Assembly: GCF_026017845.1 (NCBI RefSeq)
Contig: NZ_CP100416.1
Location: 92,722 to 156,721, forward strand
From: Amycolatopsis mediterranei
Lineage (GTDB): Bacteria; Actinomycetota; Actinomycetes; Mycobacteriales; Pseudonocardiaceae
Direction of reading: 5' to 3'
Length of the DNA stretch: 64,000 bases
This document shows, in pieces, positions 26,404 to 33,916 of the stretch. Each line of letters starts with the position of its first letter. Position 1 is the first letter of the stretch. The notes under the pieces are model-generated. The model did not search any database, was not told where the DNA came from, and was given only the letters and a program-made list of their open reading frames with translations. The translations under genes and the position numbers were made by a program.

Positions 26404-27729
26404 ATGGACGCCGTGTCCGGGTTCCCGCTTGCGCAGATCGTCCCGTGGGGTCTTGTGGTGCTGCTCGTCGCCGCGATGATCGTGCTGCTGGTGCGGCAGC
26501 GCAAGCCGGCCAGCGTGGTGGAGGACGCCATGCTGCAGGCGGTGCACCGGATGTCGAAGGCGGCGCCGAACCTGCGCGCCGGCCTCGACGAGGATGCCGC
26601 CGACAAGATCACCACGCAGCTGCTGCAGATGCTCGACTGCGTCGCCGTGGGCATCACCGACAGCGAGGGCACGCTGCTGTCCTGGGACGGCGAGGCCAAC
26701 GAGCACTACGTCGACCTCGTCGACGCGATCGGCAACGCGATCCGCAAGCACCGCCGCGAGGTCGTGGCGCACGACCGGATGCCGTGCAACCACCGCGGCA
26801 CCTGCCGGATGAAGACCGCGGTCATCGTGCCGCTGCTGGTGGAGGGCGAGACCGAGGCGGCGCTGATCGTCGTCGGCCGCACCCGCGGGCGGCTGGTGCA
26901 GATGGCCGACGCCGTCGCCCAGTTCGTCTGCACCCAGTTCGAGCTGTCCCGGCTCGACGAGTCGAAGCAGCAGCTCCAGCAGGCCGAGATCAAGGCGCTG
27001 CGCGCGCAGATCTCGCCGCACTTCGTCTACAACGCGCTCAACACGATCTCCGCGCTGATCCGCACGGATCCCGAAGAGGCCCGAGAGCTGCTTCAGGACT
27101 TCGCCGACTTCACGCGCTACTCGTTCCGGACGTCGGGCATGTTCACCTCGCTCGCCGAGGAGCTGCGCAACATCGACCGCTACCTGACCATCGAGAACGC
27201 CCGCTTCGGCGGCCGGCTCGAGGTGCGGATGAAGATCGCGCCCGAGGTGCTCAGCGTCGTCGTGCCGTTCCTGATCATCCAGCCGCTGGTGGAGAACGCG
27301 GTCAAGCACGGCCTCGCGAGCAAGCCCAGCGGCGGCTGCGTCACGGTGATCGCGCAGGACTACGGCACCGAAGCGCTGATCAGCGTCGAGGACGACGGCA
27401 TCGGCATGGACCCGCGGCGGCTGAAGGACGTCAAGAACGCGCACAGCACCGGCGCGCACGTCGGGCTCGGCAACATCAGCCAGCGCATGCAGCAGGTCTT
27501 CGGCAGCGACTACGCGGTGATGGTCGAGACCGCGCCCGGCGCCGGCATGAAGGTCACGCTGCGGGTGCCGAAGTTCGTCCCGGGCGTCCGGCCGAACATG
27601 CCGGACTACAGCTCCGAGACCGACGCCGGCGAGGCCGACGTCCCGCCCCAGGGCGGCCCTGCTCAGCTGAACGGCACCGAGGTGAACGGCGTCAACGGCA
27701 CGCGCTCCGGCATCCTCCCCATGAGCTGA
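26404..27729 (+). CDS. LytS-type sensor histidine kinase with GAF-like domain
   Basis: The 441-residue protein starts at ATG 26404 (MDAVSGFPLAQ); an in-frame TTG at 26353 would add 17 residues. It has one N-terminal membrane helix (~12-30). A GAF-like sensor domain (~60-190) contains CNHRGTC, a Cys pair that could bind metal or respond to redox. The His_kinase domain has the phospho-acceptor His in ISPHFVYNALNTISALI, and the HATPase has ENAVKHG, DDGIGM and VGLGNISQRMQQ. Such kinases pair with LytTR regulators; the likely partner is at 30224, followed by a sodium/solute symporter, so sensing of acetate or another carboxylate is a fair hypothesis. Confidence 0.88.
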   Translation: MDAVSGFPLAQIVPWGLVVLLVAAMIVLLVRQRKPASVVEDAMLQAVHRMSKAAPNLRAGLDEDAADKITTQLLQMLDCVAVGITDSEGTLLSWDGEANEHYVDLVDAIGNAIRKHRREVVAHDRMPCNHRGTCRMKTAVIVPLLVEGETEAALIVVGRTRGRLVQMADAVAQFVCTQFELSRLDESKQQLQQAEIKALRAQISPHFVYNALNTISALIRTDPEEARELLQDFADFTRYSFRTSGMFTSLAEELRNIDRYLTIENARFGGRLEVRMKIAPEVLSVVVPFLIIQPLVENAVKHGLASKPSGGCVTVIAQDYGTEALISVEDDGIGMDPRRLKDVKNAHSTGAHVGLGNISQRMQQVFGSDYAVMVETAPGAGMKVTLRVPKFVPGVRPNMPDYSSETDAGEADVPPQGGPAQLNGTEVNGVNGTRSGILPMS

Positions 27730-27748
27730 ATCCGGCTAGCCTGGCTTC

Positions 27749-28594
27749 ATGAGCGTTACGGACAAACTGGCTTCGCGGATCCCGGTGCTCGCCGACCGGG
27801 TCGAGCGCAAGGACGTCGTGGCCGTGGTGAAGCTGCACGGCGTGATCACGCCGTCGCCGTCGCCGCTGGCCAGGGGCGCGATCAACCTCGCCGCCGTGGA
27901 AACGGCGCTGACCAGGGCGTTCGGGCACGATCGGCTCAAGGCGGTCGCGTTGCTGGTGAATTCGCCGGGCGGCGCGCCGACGCAGTCGGGGTTGGTGGCC
28001 GAGCGGATCCGGCAGCTGGCCGACGAGAAGGGCGTGCCGGTGCTGGCGTTCTGCGAGGACGTCGCCGCGTCGGGCGGGTACTGGCTGGCCTGCGCCGCCG
28101 ACGAGATCTACGCGCACCGCACGTCGATGGTCGGCTCGATCGGCGTGATCAGCGGCGGCTTCGGGTTCACCGGCCTGCTGGAGCGCTTCGGCATCGAGCG
28201 CCGGCTGCACACGGCGGGCGCGAACAAGTCGCGGCTGGACCCGTTCTCGCCGGAGAAGCCCGAAGACGTCGAGTGGCTGAAGAAGATGCACACCCAGCTC
28301 CACGAGCTGTTCGTGAACTGGGTGAAGGAGCGCCGCGGCGATCGGCTGACCGACACGGAGGACCTGTTCACCGGCGACGTCTGGCTCGGCGCGAAGGCGC
28401 TCGACCTGGGCCTGATCGACGGTCTCGGCAGCCTCCGGCAGATCATCACCGAGCGCTACCCGGACGCCGAGATCTCGGTGGCCGAGCCGAAGAAGCCGCT
28501 GCTCGCGCGCCTCGGCCTCGGGGCACCGGCGGCGGCGTCGGCGGTGCTGGACGCGGTGACGCAGAAGGCGGCCTGGGCGCGCTTCGGCCTCTGA
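27749..28594 (+). CDS. S49-family peptidase (SppA-like)
   Basis: The 281-residue protein belongs to the SppA/SohB group of signal-peptide peptidases. It shows the VNSPGG motif, the catalytic Ser in DVAASGGYWLACAADEI, and a candidate catalytic Lys in TAGANKSRLDPF. It lacks an obvious membrane helix, as in short actinobacterial members. Its usual role is degradation of membrane-released peptides. It starts 19 bp after the kinase stop and is probably co-transcribed with it. Confidence 0.9.
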   Translation: MSVTDKLASRIPVLADRVERKDVVAVVKLHGVITPSPSPLARGAINLAAVETALTRAFGHDRLKAVALLVNSPGGAPTQSGLVAERIRQLADEKGVPVLAFCEDVAASGGYWLACAADEIYAHRTSMVGSIGVISGGFGFTGLLERFGIERRLHTAGANKSRLDPFSPEKPEDVEWLKKMHTQLHELFVNWVKERRGDRLTDTEDLFTGDVWLGAKALDLGLIDGLGSLRQIITERYPDAEISVAEPKKPLLARLGLGAPAAASAVLDAVTQKAAWARFGL

Positions 28595-28630
28595 CGTCGA
28601 TGTCCGGTTCGGGTACTTCCGGGCAGAGTT

Positions 28631-28646
28631 TGTGACCTGGATCACT
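28631..28646. promoter_or_regulatory. CRP/GlxR-like binding site upstream of GH16
   Basis: TGTGACCTGGATCACT matches the CRP-family operator TGTGA-N6-TCACA at nine of ten conserved positions. It is 106 bp before the GH16 start. Regulation of a secreted glucanase by a cAMP-responsive factor would make biological sense. Confidence 0.55.
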
Positions 28647-28688
28647 CATCTCGTGTAACGCCTCTGGAATCGGCGCAGGGCGTCAGGT

Positions 28689-28741
28689 CTCCTTGTCGAC
28701 GGGCTTTGTTGTGAACGGCAACAAATCCGGTCGACAAGGAG
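28689..28741 (+). promoter_or_regulatory. Nested hairpin covering the GH16 ribosome binding site
   Basis: A 12-bp perfect outer stem pairs CTCCTTGTCGAC (28689-28700) with GTCGACAAGGAG (28730-28741). Inside it a 7-bp stem pairs TTTGTTG (28705-28711) with CAACAAA (28719-28725) around a 7-base loop. The right outer arm contains most of the AAGGAGG Shine-Dalgarno (28736-28742) of the GH16 gene, so RNA folding would block translation. As DNA it could equally be a symmetric operator. Confidence 0.6.
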
Positions 28742-28751
28742 GTCGTCCCCG

Positions 28752-30140
28752 ATGCCCCACTCCCGCAGACTCGCCCTCGGTGCCGTGCTGGGTGCCGCGC
28801 TCATCGCCATCCCGCTGACCATCCCCGCCGCCGCGTCGATCCCGCCACCCGAGCCGGGCTGGACGACGGTGTTCGCCGACGACTTCACCGGCGGCGCCGG
28901 CTCGCTCCCCTCGAGCGCGAACTGGATCGTCGACACCGGCCACAGCTACCCCGGCGGCCCCGGCAACTGGGGGACCGGGGAGATCCAGAACTACACGGCG
29001 AGCAGCGGCAACCTCGCGCAGGACGGCAGCGGCAACCTCCGCATCACGCCGTTGCGCGACGGCGCGGGTAACTGGACGTCGGCGCGGATCGAGACCCAGC
29101 GCACCGACTTCAAGCCCCCGGCGGGCGGCGTCATGCGGATCGAAAGCCGGATCCAGATGCCGAACGTGACCGGGGCGGCCGCGCTCGGCTACTGGCCCGC
29201 GTTCTGGGCCCTCGGCGGCCCCTACCGCGGCAACTGGTGGAACTGGCCCGCCATCGGCGAGTTCGACATCATGGAGAACGTCAACGGGCTCAACTCCGTC
29301 TGGGGCGTCCTGCACTGCGGCGTCAACCCGGGCGGTCCGTGCAACGAGACCACCGGCCTGCCGAACAACCGGGCGTGCCCCGGGAGCAGCTGCCAGTCGG
29401 CCTTCCACACCTACCGCTTCGAATGGGACGCGAGCAGCAGCCCGCAGGTCCTGCGCTGGCTCGTCGACGGGCAGCAGTTCCACTCGGTGAGCCAGAACCA
29501 GCTCGACGCGACGACCTGGGCGAACATGACCACGCACCAGGGCTACTTCGTGCTGCTGAACGTCGCCATCGGCGGCGCCTTCCCCAACAACAACTCCGGC
29601 ACGACCACGCCGGGGCCGGGGATCGTGCCCGGGCACCCGATGGTCGTCGACTACGTCACGGTGACCACCCGCGGCGGCGGCGGCACGACGACCCCGCCGA
29701 CCACGACCACCACTCCGCCGTCCGGTGGCAGCAGCGCCTACCGCACCATCCAGGCGGAGTCGTACAGCCGGCAATCCGGTCTGATCACGGAGGCCACCAC
29801 GGACACCGGCGGCGGCCAGAACGTCGCCGCGGTGGCCAACGGCGACTGGGCCCTCTATCCGGGAGTCGACTTCGGCGGCAGCGCGGCGACGAACTTCCAG
29901 GCGCGCGTGGCGTCCGGGGCCGCGGGCGGGGTCAGCGGGCTGGTCGAGGTGCGGCTCGACAGCCGGTCCAACGCGCCCATCGGCAGCTTCGCGGTGGCGA
30001 ACACCGGCGGCTGGCAGAGCTGGCGGACCGTCCCGGCGAACATCGGCGCGGTCACCGGCGTGCACGACGTCTACCTGACCTTCACCAGCGGCCAGCCGGC
30101 CGACTTCGTGAACCTCAACTGGTTCACGTTCGTGCATTGA
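28752..30140 (+). CDS. Secreted GH16 beta-glucanase with CBM6-type module
   Basis: The 462-residue protein has a Sec signal peptide (residues 1-~29, cut near AAAS/IPPP). The GH16 catalytic domain (~32-305) carries the catalytic motif GEFDIMENVNG (two Glu flanking Asp). A Thr/Pro linker (TTTPPTTTTTPPSGG) follows, then a C-terminal CBM6-like carbohydrate-binding domain (~328-462, starting YRTIQAESYSRQSG). The layout is that of laminarinases (endo-1,3-beta-glucanases) acting on fungal or algal glucan outside the cell. Upstream lie a CRP-like site and a hairpin over the ribosome binding site. Confidence 0.93.
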   Translation: MPHSRRLALGAVLGAALIAIPLTIPAAASIPPPEPGWTTVFADDFTGGAGSLPSSANWIVDTGHSYPGGPGNWGTGEIQNYTASSGNLAQDGSGNLRITPLRDGAGNWTSARIETQRTDFKPPAGGVMRIESRIQMPNVTGAAALGYWPAFWALGGPYRGNWWNWPAIGEFDIMENVNGLNSVWGVLHCGVNPGGPCNETTGLPNNRACPGSSCQSAFHTYRFEWDASSSPQVLRWLVDGQQFHSVSQNQLDATTWANMTTHQGYFVLLNVAIGGAFPNNNSGTTTPGPGIVPGHPMVVDYVTVTTRGGGGTTTPPTTTTTPPSGGSSAYRTIQAESYSRQSGLITEATTDTGGGQNVAAVANGDWALYPGVDFGGSAATNFQARVASGAAGGVSGLVEVRLDSRSNAPIGSFAVANTGGWQSWRTVPANIGAVTGVHDVYLTFTSGQPADFVNLNWFTFVH

Positions 30141-30144
30141 GAGC

Positions 30145-30176
30145 AGGAGGCCCGCGGCTCCGGTCGCGGGTCTCCT
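30145..30176 (+). terminator. Terminator of the GH16 gene
   Basis: The arms 30145-30156 and 30165-30176 pair over 12 bp (AGGAGGCCCGCG with CGCGGGTCTCCT, one G-U pair) around an 8-base loop, five bases after the GH16 stop. The stem is strong but has no clear U tract, as is common in actinomycetes. Confidence 0.75.
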
Positions 30177-30223
30177 CACTTAAGGCGGACGGGGGCTGGA
30201 CATTGCACTCGGCAATGGGCAGG

Positions 30224-31057
30224 ATGCGTTTCACTGTGAGTGCTCACGATGACACCCGGAAGCTCGTGGTCCTGGCTGTGGACGACGAGCCCAACGGTCT
30301 TGACGAACTCGTCCACTGCCTGCGCAACAGCCCGCACGTGGCGAAGGTGTTCCCGGCGATCGACGCCTCCGAGGCGCTGCGGTTGCTGTCCACCGACGAC
30401 CCGCGGCTGCGCGAGCGCAAGGACCGTGGCCTGCCGATCGTCGACGCCGTCTTCGCGGACATCGACATGCCCGGCCTGTCCGGGATGGAGATGTCGCGCG
30501 TGTTCGCCGCGCTGCGGCCCTCGCCCGCGCTGGTGTTCGTCACCGGGCACGCCGAAGAAGCCGTCAACGCCTTCGACCTCGGCGCCCTCGACTACGTGCT
30601 CAAGCCGTACCAGCAGGATCGCCTCGATCGCGCCATCTCGCGCGTGCTGGAAAAGCTGGCTGCCGCCGCGGCGCCCCCGCCCGGCGCGCTGGGCGGTGAG
30701 CCGGTCAAGAACGACGACGAGGTCATCCCGGTCGAGCTGGCCGGCACCACCAAGCTCATCCCGCGCTCCTCGGTCCGCTGGGTCGAAGCGCAGGGCGACT
30801 ATGCGCGGCTGTTCACCACCGAAGGCAGCCACCTGGTCCGGATCCCGCTCGCCCAGCTCGAAGAGCGCTGGGAGAAAGCCGGCTTCGTCCGCATCCACCG
30901 GTCGTTCCTGGTCGCCTTGCCGCTGATCACCGAGCTGCGCATGGGCCAGGGCGGCTACCAGGTCGTCATCGGCAACGAGGAGAAGGTGCTGCCGGTGAGC
31001 CGGCGGCACACCCGTGCGCTGAAGGACCGGCTGGTCGGTTCGGGCCGGAACGGCTGA
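30224..31057 (+). CDS. LytTR-type response regulator
   Basis: The 277-residue protein has a receiver domain (~12-135: VLAVDDEPNGLDEL, phospho-acceptor Asp in AVFADIDMPGLSG, Lys in DYVLKPYQQ). An Ala/Pro linker follows, then a LytTR DNA-binding domain (~170-275: KLIPRSSVRWVEAQGDYARLFT, FVRIHRSFLV). The start is uncertain: ATG 30224 (MRFTVSAHDD) is chosen; GTG 30236 and ATG 30215 are in frame. Its natural partner is probably the LytS-type kinase at 26404. It is followed at 14 bp by the small membrane protein and the symporter, the likely targets. Confidence 0.9.
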   Translation: MRFTVSAHDDTRKLVVLAVDDEPNGLDELVHCLRNSPHVAKVFPAIDASEALRLLSTDDPRLRERKDRGLPIVDAVFADIDMPGLSGMEMSRVFAALRPSPALVFVTGHAEEAVNAFDLGALDYVLKPYQQDRLDRAISRVLEKLAAAAAPPPGALGGEPVKNDDEVIPVELAGTTKLIPRSSVRWVEAQGDYARLFTTEGSHLVRIPLAQLEERWEKAGFVRIHRSFLVALPLITELRMGQGGYQVVIGNEEKVLPVSRRHTRALKDRLVGSGRNG

Positions 31058-31070
31058 GCCGGGGCCGGCC

Positions 31071-31601
31071 ATGACCGACGACTTCTACGAGCGCCGCTCG
31101 AACGGCGTCCGCGAACCGGATCCGACCCTCGGCAGGCGCGCCCGGCACCGGCCGCTGCCGCAGCCGGCCGACCGGGCCGTCGTCGAGTCCCTGCCGCCGG
31201 CGCCGGAGAACGAGCCGCCGCCGAAGCCGGAACACCACGCGAAACCCAAGCGGGAGCGCGTGATCCTCGCCGACCCGCGCCGTGGCGCCGGCAGCCTGCG
31301 CGCCCGGGTCGAGCTGGAGGAGCAGACCAGCTGGGGGAAGCTGCTCGTACGCGACCACCTGGTGAAGGTGCAGCTGCGGACGGCGTTGCTGCTCGCGTTG
31401 CTCGTCGTCGGCGTCTTCGGCTCGCTGCCCGTGCTGTTCTACCTGGTGCCGGGGTTCTCCCAGGCCAGCCTGCTCGGCATCCCGGTGGCCTGGCTGATTC
31501 TCGGCGTGCTGCCGTTCCCATTCCTGTTCGGTGTCGGAATCTGGTACAACCGGCTGGCCGAACGCAACGAACGCGCGTTCGTGGACATGATCGAAAACTA
31601 G
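31071..31601 (+). CDS. Small two-TM membrane partner of the symporter (DUF485-like)
   Basis: The 176-residue protein has a long charged, Pro-rich N-terminus (~100 residues) and two membrane helices (about 107-128, TALLLALLVVGVFGSLPVLFYLV, and 137-160, LGIPVAWLILGVLPFPFLFGVGIWY). A small two-helix protein immediately before a sodium/solute symporter is the arrangement of DUF485/YjcH-type proteins before acetate permeases; the function of these is not settled. It is 31 bp before the symporter start. Confidence 0.75.
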   Translation: MTDDFYERRSNGVREPDPTLGRRARHRPLPQPADRAVVESLPPAPENEPPPKPEHHAKPKRERVILADPRRGAGSLRARVELEEQTSWGKLLVRDHLVKVQLRTALLLALLVVGVFGSLPVLFYLVPGFSQASLLGIPVAWLILGVLPFPFLFGVGIWYNRLAERNERAFVDMIEN

Positions 31602-31632
31602 TTTCGCACTGACTCGTGCGAGGATTCCTCCC

Positions 31633-33423
31633 GTGCAGTTGAACCCGTGGGCCTTGACCGGCATCGTGCTGGTCGCGGTGGTGACGCCCTACCTCGGTCA
31701 CCGCTCCTCGCGGTCGGCGACGAGCACGCACGACTTCCTGGTCGCGCGGCGCACCGTGCGGTCCCGCCGCAACGCCGCCGCGATCTCCGGCGAATACCTG
31801 TCCGCGGCCTCGTTCCTCGGCATCGCCGGAATCGTGCTCAAGGACGGCGCCGACGCGCTGTGGTTCCCGATCGGCTTCACCGCGGGGTACCTCGCCCTGA
31901 TGCTGTTCGTGGCGGCGCCGCTGCGCCGGTCCGGGGCCTACACGCTGCCCGACTTCGTCGAAATGCGGCTCGGCTCGCAGGGCCTGCGCCGGTTCTCCAC
32001 GGCGTTCGTCGTGTTCATCGGGATCCTGTACATGGCCCCGCAGCTGCAGGGCGCCGGCCTGACCCTGGCGACGGTCGTGCCGGTGCCGGCGTGGGCGGGC
32101 GCCATCGTGGTCATGATCCTCGTGGCCTTCAACGTGATCTCCGGCGGGATGCGCGCGATCACCGTGGTCCAGGCGTTCCAGTACTGGCTCAAGCTGTTCG
32201 CGATCGCGGTGCCCGCCTTCGTGCTGTGCATGGTCTTCTTCACCGGCGGCGGCCCGGACGGGTTCCGGCCGCTCGGTGCGCCCGCGCCGCCGGTGTTCAT
32301 CAACGACACCACGGTGGACGTGCAGACCGACGTCACGCTGCACGTCACCTCGGACACCTACCTCTACGCCTACGGCCGCACCGACAACGGCCCGGCGGCC
32401 GGGCCGACACACTGGACCCCGCTGGCGCCGCACACGGTTTCCGAAGGCACCAAGCTGAAGTTCGTGGCCGGCACGCCGGTCCCGGTGGTCAGTGACGCGA
32501 GCGCGGACAACGCGAACTGGCTGCACCCGGCATCGGGCAGCCTCACCGACCTGCTCCAGACGTACTCGCTGATGTTCGCGACGTTCCTCGGCACGATGGG
32601 CCTGCCCCACGTGCTGGTGCGCTTCTACACCAACCCCGACGGCAAGGCCGCGCGCCGCACGACCGTGCACGTCCTGCTGCTGCTGGGGCTGTTCTACCTG
32701 TTCCCGACGCTGCTGGGCGCGCTGTCGCGGATGTACGTCCCCGAGCTGCTGGTGACCGGGAAGACGGACGCGGCGATCCTGCAGCTGCCGTCGGCGATCC
32801 TGCCCGGGGTCGGCGGCCAGCTCCTCGGCGCGGTCACCGCGGCCGGCGCGTTCGCCGCGTTCCTGTCCAGCACGTCCGGGCTGCTGGTGAGCGTGGCCGG
32901 GGTGGTGTCGACCGACCTGCTGCCCGGCCGGGTGCGCGACTTCCGGGTGGCGGCCGGGCTGGTCGCGCTGTTCCCGATCGGGCTGGCGGTCGCGTTGCGG
33001 CCGGAGGACATCTCGCTCTCGATCGGGCTGACGTTCGCGCTCGCCGCGTCGACGTTCAGCCCGCTGCTCGTGCTGGGCATCTGGTGGCGCAAGCTGTCCT
33101 GGCCGGGCGCGCTGGCCGGGATGTTCGTCGGCGGCGGCCTGGTGCTGGCCGCGCTGATCGTCAACGTCGTGAGCGGCTACACCGGCGGCTGGGCACCCTG
33201 GTTCGTCAACCAGCCCGCGCTGATCACCGTCCCGGCCGCCTTCGTGACGACGTACCTGGTCAGCCGCGTGACCGGCTACGGCCGCCCGGAGCACGTCCAC
33301 GACATCATGCTGCGGCTGCACGCACCGGACCCGCTCGGCTTCATGCGGGACAGGGCGGTCGCCCGGTTCGGCCAGGCCGAGGAAAAGACCCGCATCGCCG
33401 GCCGCGGCCGGCACCGCAAGTAA
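31633..33423 (+). CDS. Sodium/solute symporter, acetate/pyruvate-permease type
   Basis: The 596-residue protein is a member of the SSS family with about 13 helices. Diagnostic segments are the sodium-site helix SGEYLSAASFLGIAGIVL (near residue 55), TAGYLALMLFVAAPLRRSGAYTLPDF, GTMGLPHVLVRFYTNPDGKAARRT, and AFLSSTSGLLVSVAGVVSTDL. These match the ActP/MctC group that takes up acetate, propionate or pyruvate. A ~110-residue soluble insertion (about 215-310) is larger than in classical ActP. Start GTG 31633. The LytTR regulator and LytS-type kinase nearby form its probable control circuit. Confidence 0.9.
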   Translation: MQLNPWALTGIVLVAVVTPYLGHRSSRSATSTHDFLVARRTVRSRRNAAAISGEYLSAASFLGIAGIVLKDGADALWFPIGFTAGYLALMLFVAAPLRRSGAYTLPDFVEMRLGSQGLRRFSTAFVVFIGILYMAPQLQGAGLTLATVVPVPAWAGAIVVMILVAFNVISGGMRAITVVQAFQYWLKLFAIAVPAFVLCMVFFTGGGPDGFRPLGAPAPPVFINDTTVDVQTDVTLHVTSDTYLYAYGRTDNGPAAGPTHWTPLAPHTVSEGTKLKFVAGTPVPVVSDASADNANWLHPASGSLTDLLQTYSLMFATFLGTMGLPHVLVRFYTNPDGKAARRTTVHVLLLLGLFYLFPTLLGALSRMYVPELLVTGKTDAAILQLPSAILPGVGGQLLGAVTAAGAFAAFLSSTSGLLVSVAGVVSTDLLPGRVRDFRVAAGLVALFPIGLAVALRPEDISLSIGLTFALAASTFSPLLVLGIWWRKLSWPGALAGMFVGGGLVLAALIVNVVSGYTGGWAPWFVNQPALITVPAAFVTTYLVSRVTGYGRPEHVHDIMLRLHAPDPLGFMRDRAVARFGQAEEKTRIAGRGRHRK

Positions 33424-33440
33424 CCCCGTGTCGTCCTCCT

Positions 33441-33498
33441 GATCACGCGAGATGCCCTCCCAATCACGCGTGATGCCTTTCTGATCACGGGAGATGCC
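33441..33498. repeat. Three-unit array of 21-nt repeats (ATCACGCGTGAT core)
   Basis: Units begin at 33441, 33462 and 33483, exactly 21 nt apart. Each is 16 conserved bases (RATCACGSGWGATGCC) plus a 5-base C/T-rich spacer. The middle unit contains the perfect palindrome ATCACGCGTGAT; the others have one or two changes. It lies between the symporter stop and the rhodanese start. A longer array of the same type is at 37841-37982. Confidence 0.85.
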
Positions 33499-33554
33499 CG
33501 AATCCGGTGTTCACACCTCGACCTCACGCGCGGGCAACGGGTGCACATGGCAGC

Positions 33555-33914
33555 ATGGGAATCGTGGTGAGCCCTGCTGAACTGCCGACCGCCGAGGTCC
33601 GCGACCTGCCCAAGGACGGCCTCGTGCTGCTCGACGTCCGCGAAGACGACGAGTGGGCCGCCGGGCACGCGCCCGGCGCGGTGCACATCCCGATGGGAGA
33701 GCTGCCCGTCCGCGTCGACGAGCTGGCCGATCTGCCCGACGACCAGCCGATCCACGTGATCTGCCGCAGCGGCGGCCGGTCCGCGCGGGCGGCCGCCTGG
33801 CTCAACCAGAGCGGCTGGGACGCGGTGAACGTCGCCGGCGGCATGGGCGCGTGGCAGCGCGAAGGCCGTCCGATGGTCGGCGAGCACCCCGGCATCGAAC
33901 CCGAAGTGATCTAG
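33555..33914 (+). CDS. Single-domain rhodanese
   Basis: The 119-residue protein is one rhodanese domain: LVLLDVREDDEWAAGHAPGAVHIPMGEL, then the active-site loop with catalytic Cys in CRSGGRSARAA, then GMGAWQREGRPM. It transfers sulfane sulfur or acts as a sulfur carrier; the partner is unknown. Start ATG 33555; GTG at 33564 or 33567 are possible. The DUF4328 gene follows at 2 bp. Confidence 0.92.
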   Translation: MGIVVSPAELPTAEVRDLPKDGLVLLDVREDDEWAAGHAPGAVHIPMGELPVRVDELADLPDDQPIHVICRSGGRSARAAAWLNQSGWDAVNVAGGMGAWQREGRPMVGEHPGIEPEVI

Positions 33915-33916
33915 CC

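Noticed and set aside
33441..33498. CRISPR array
   Set aside because: Spacers are 5 bases and low complexity, repeats are 16 bases, and no cas genes are present.
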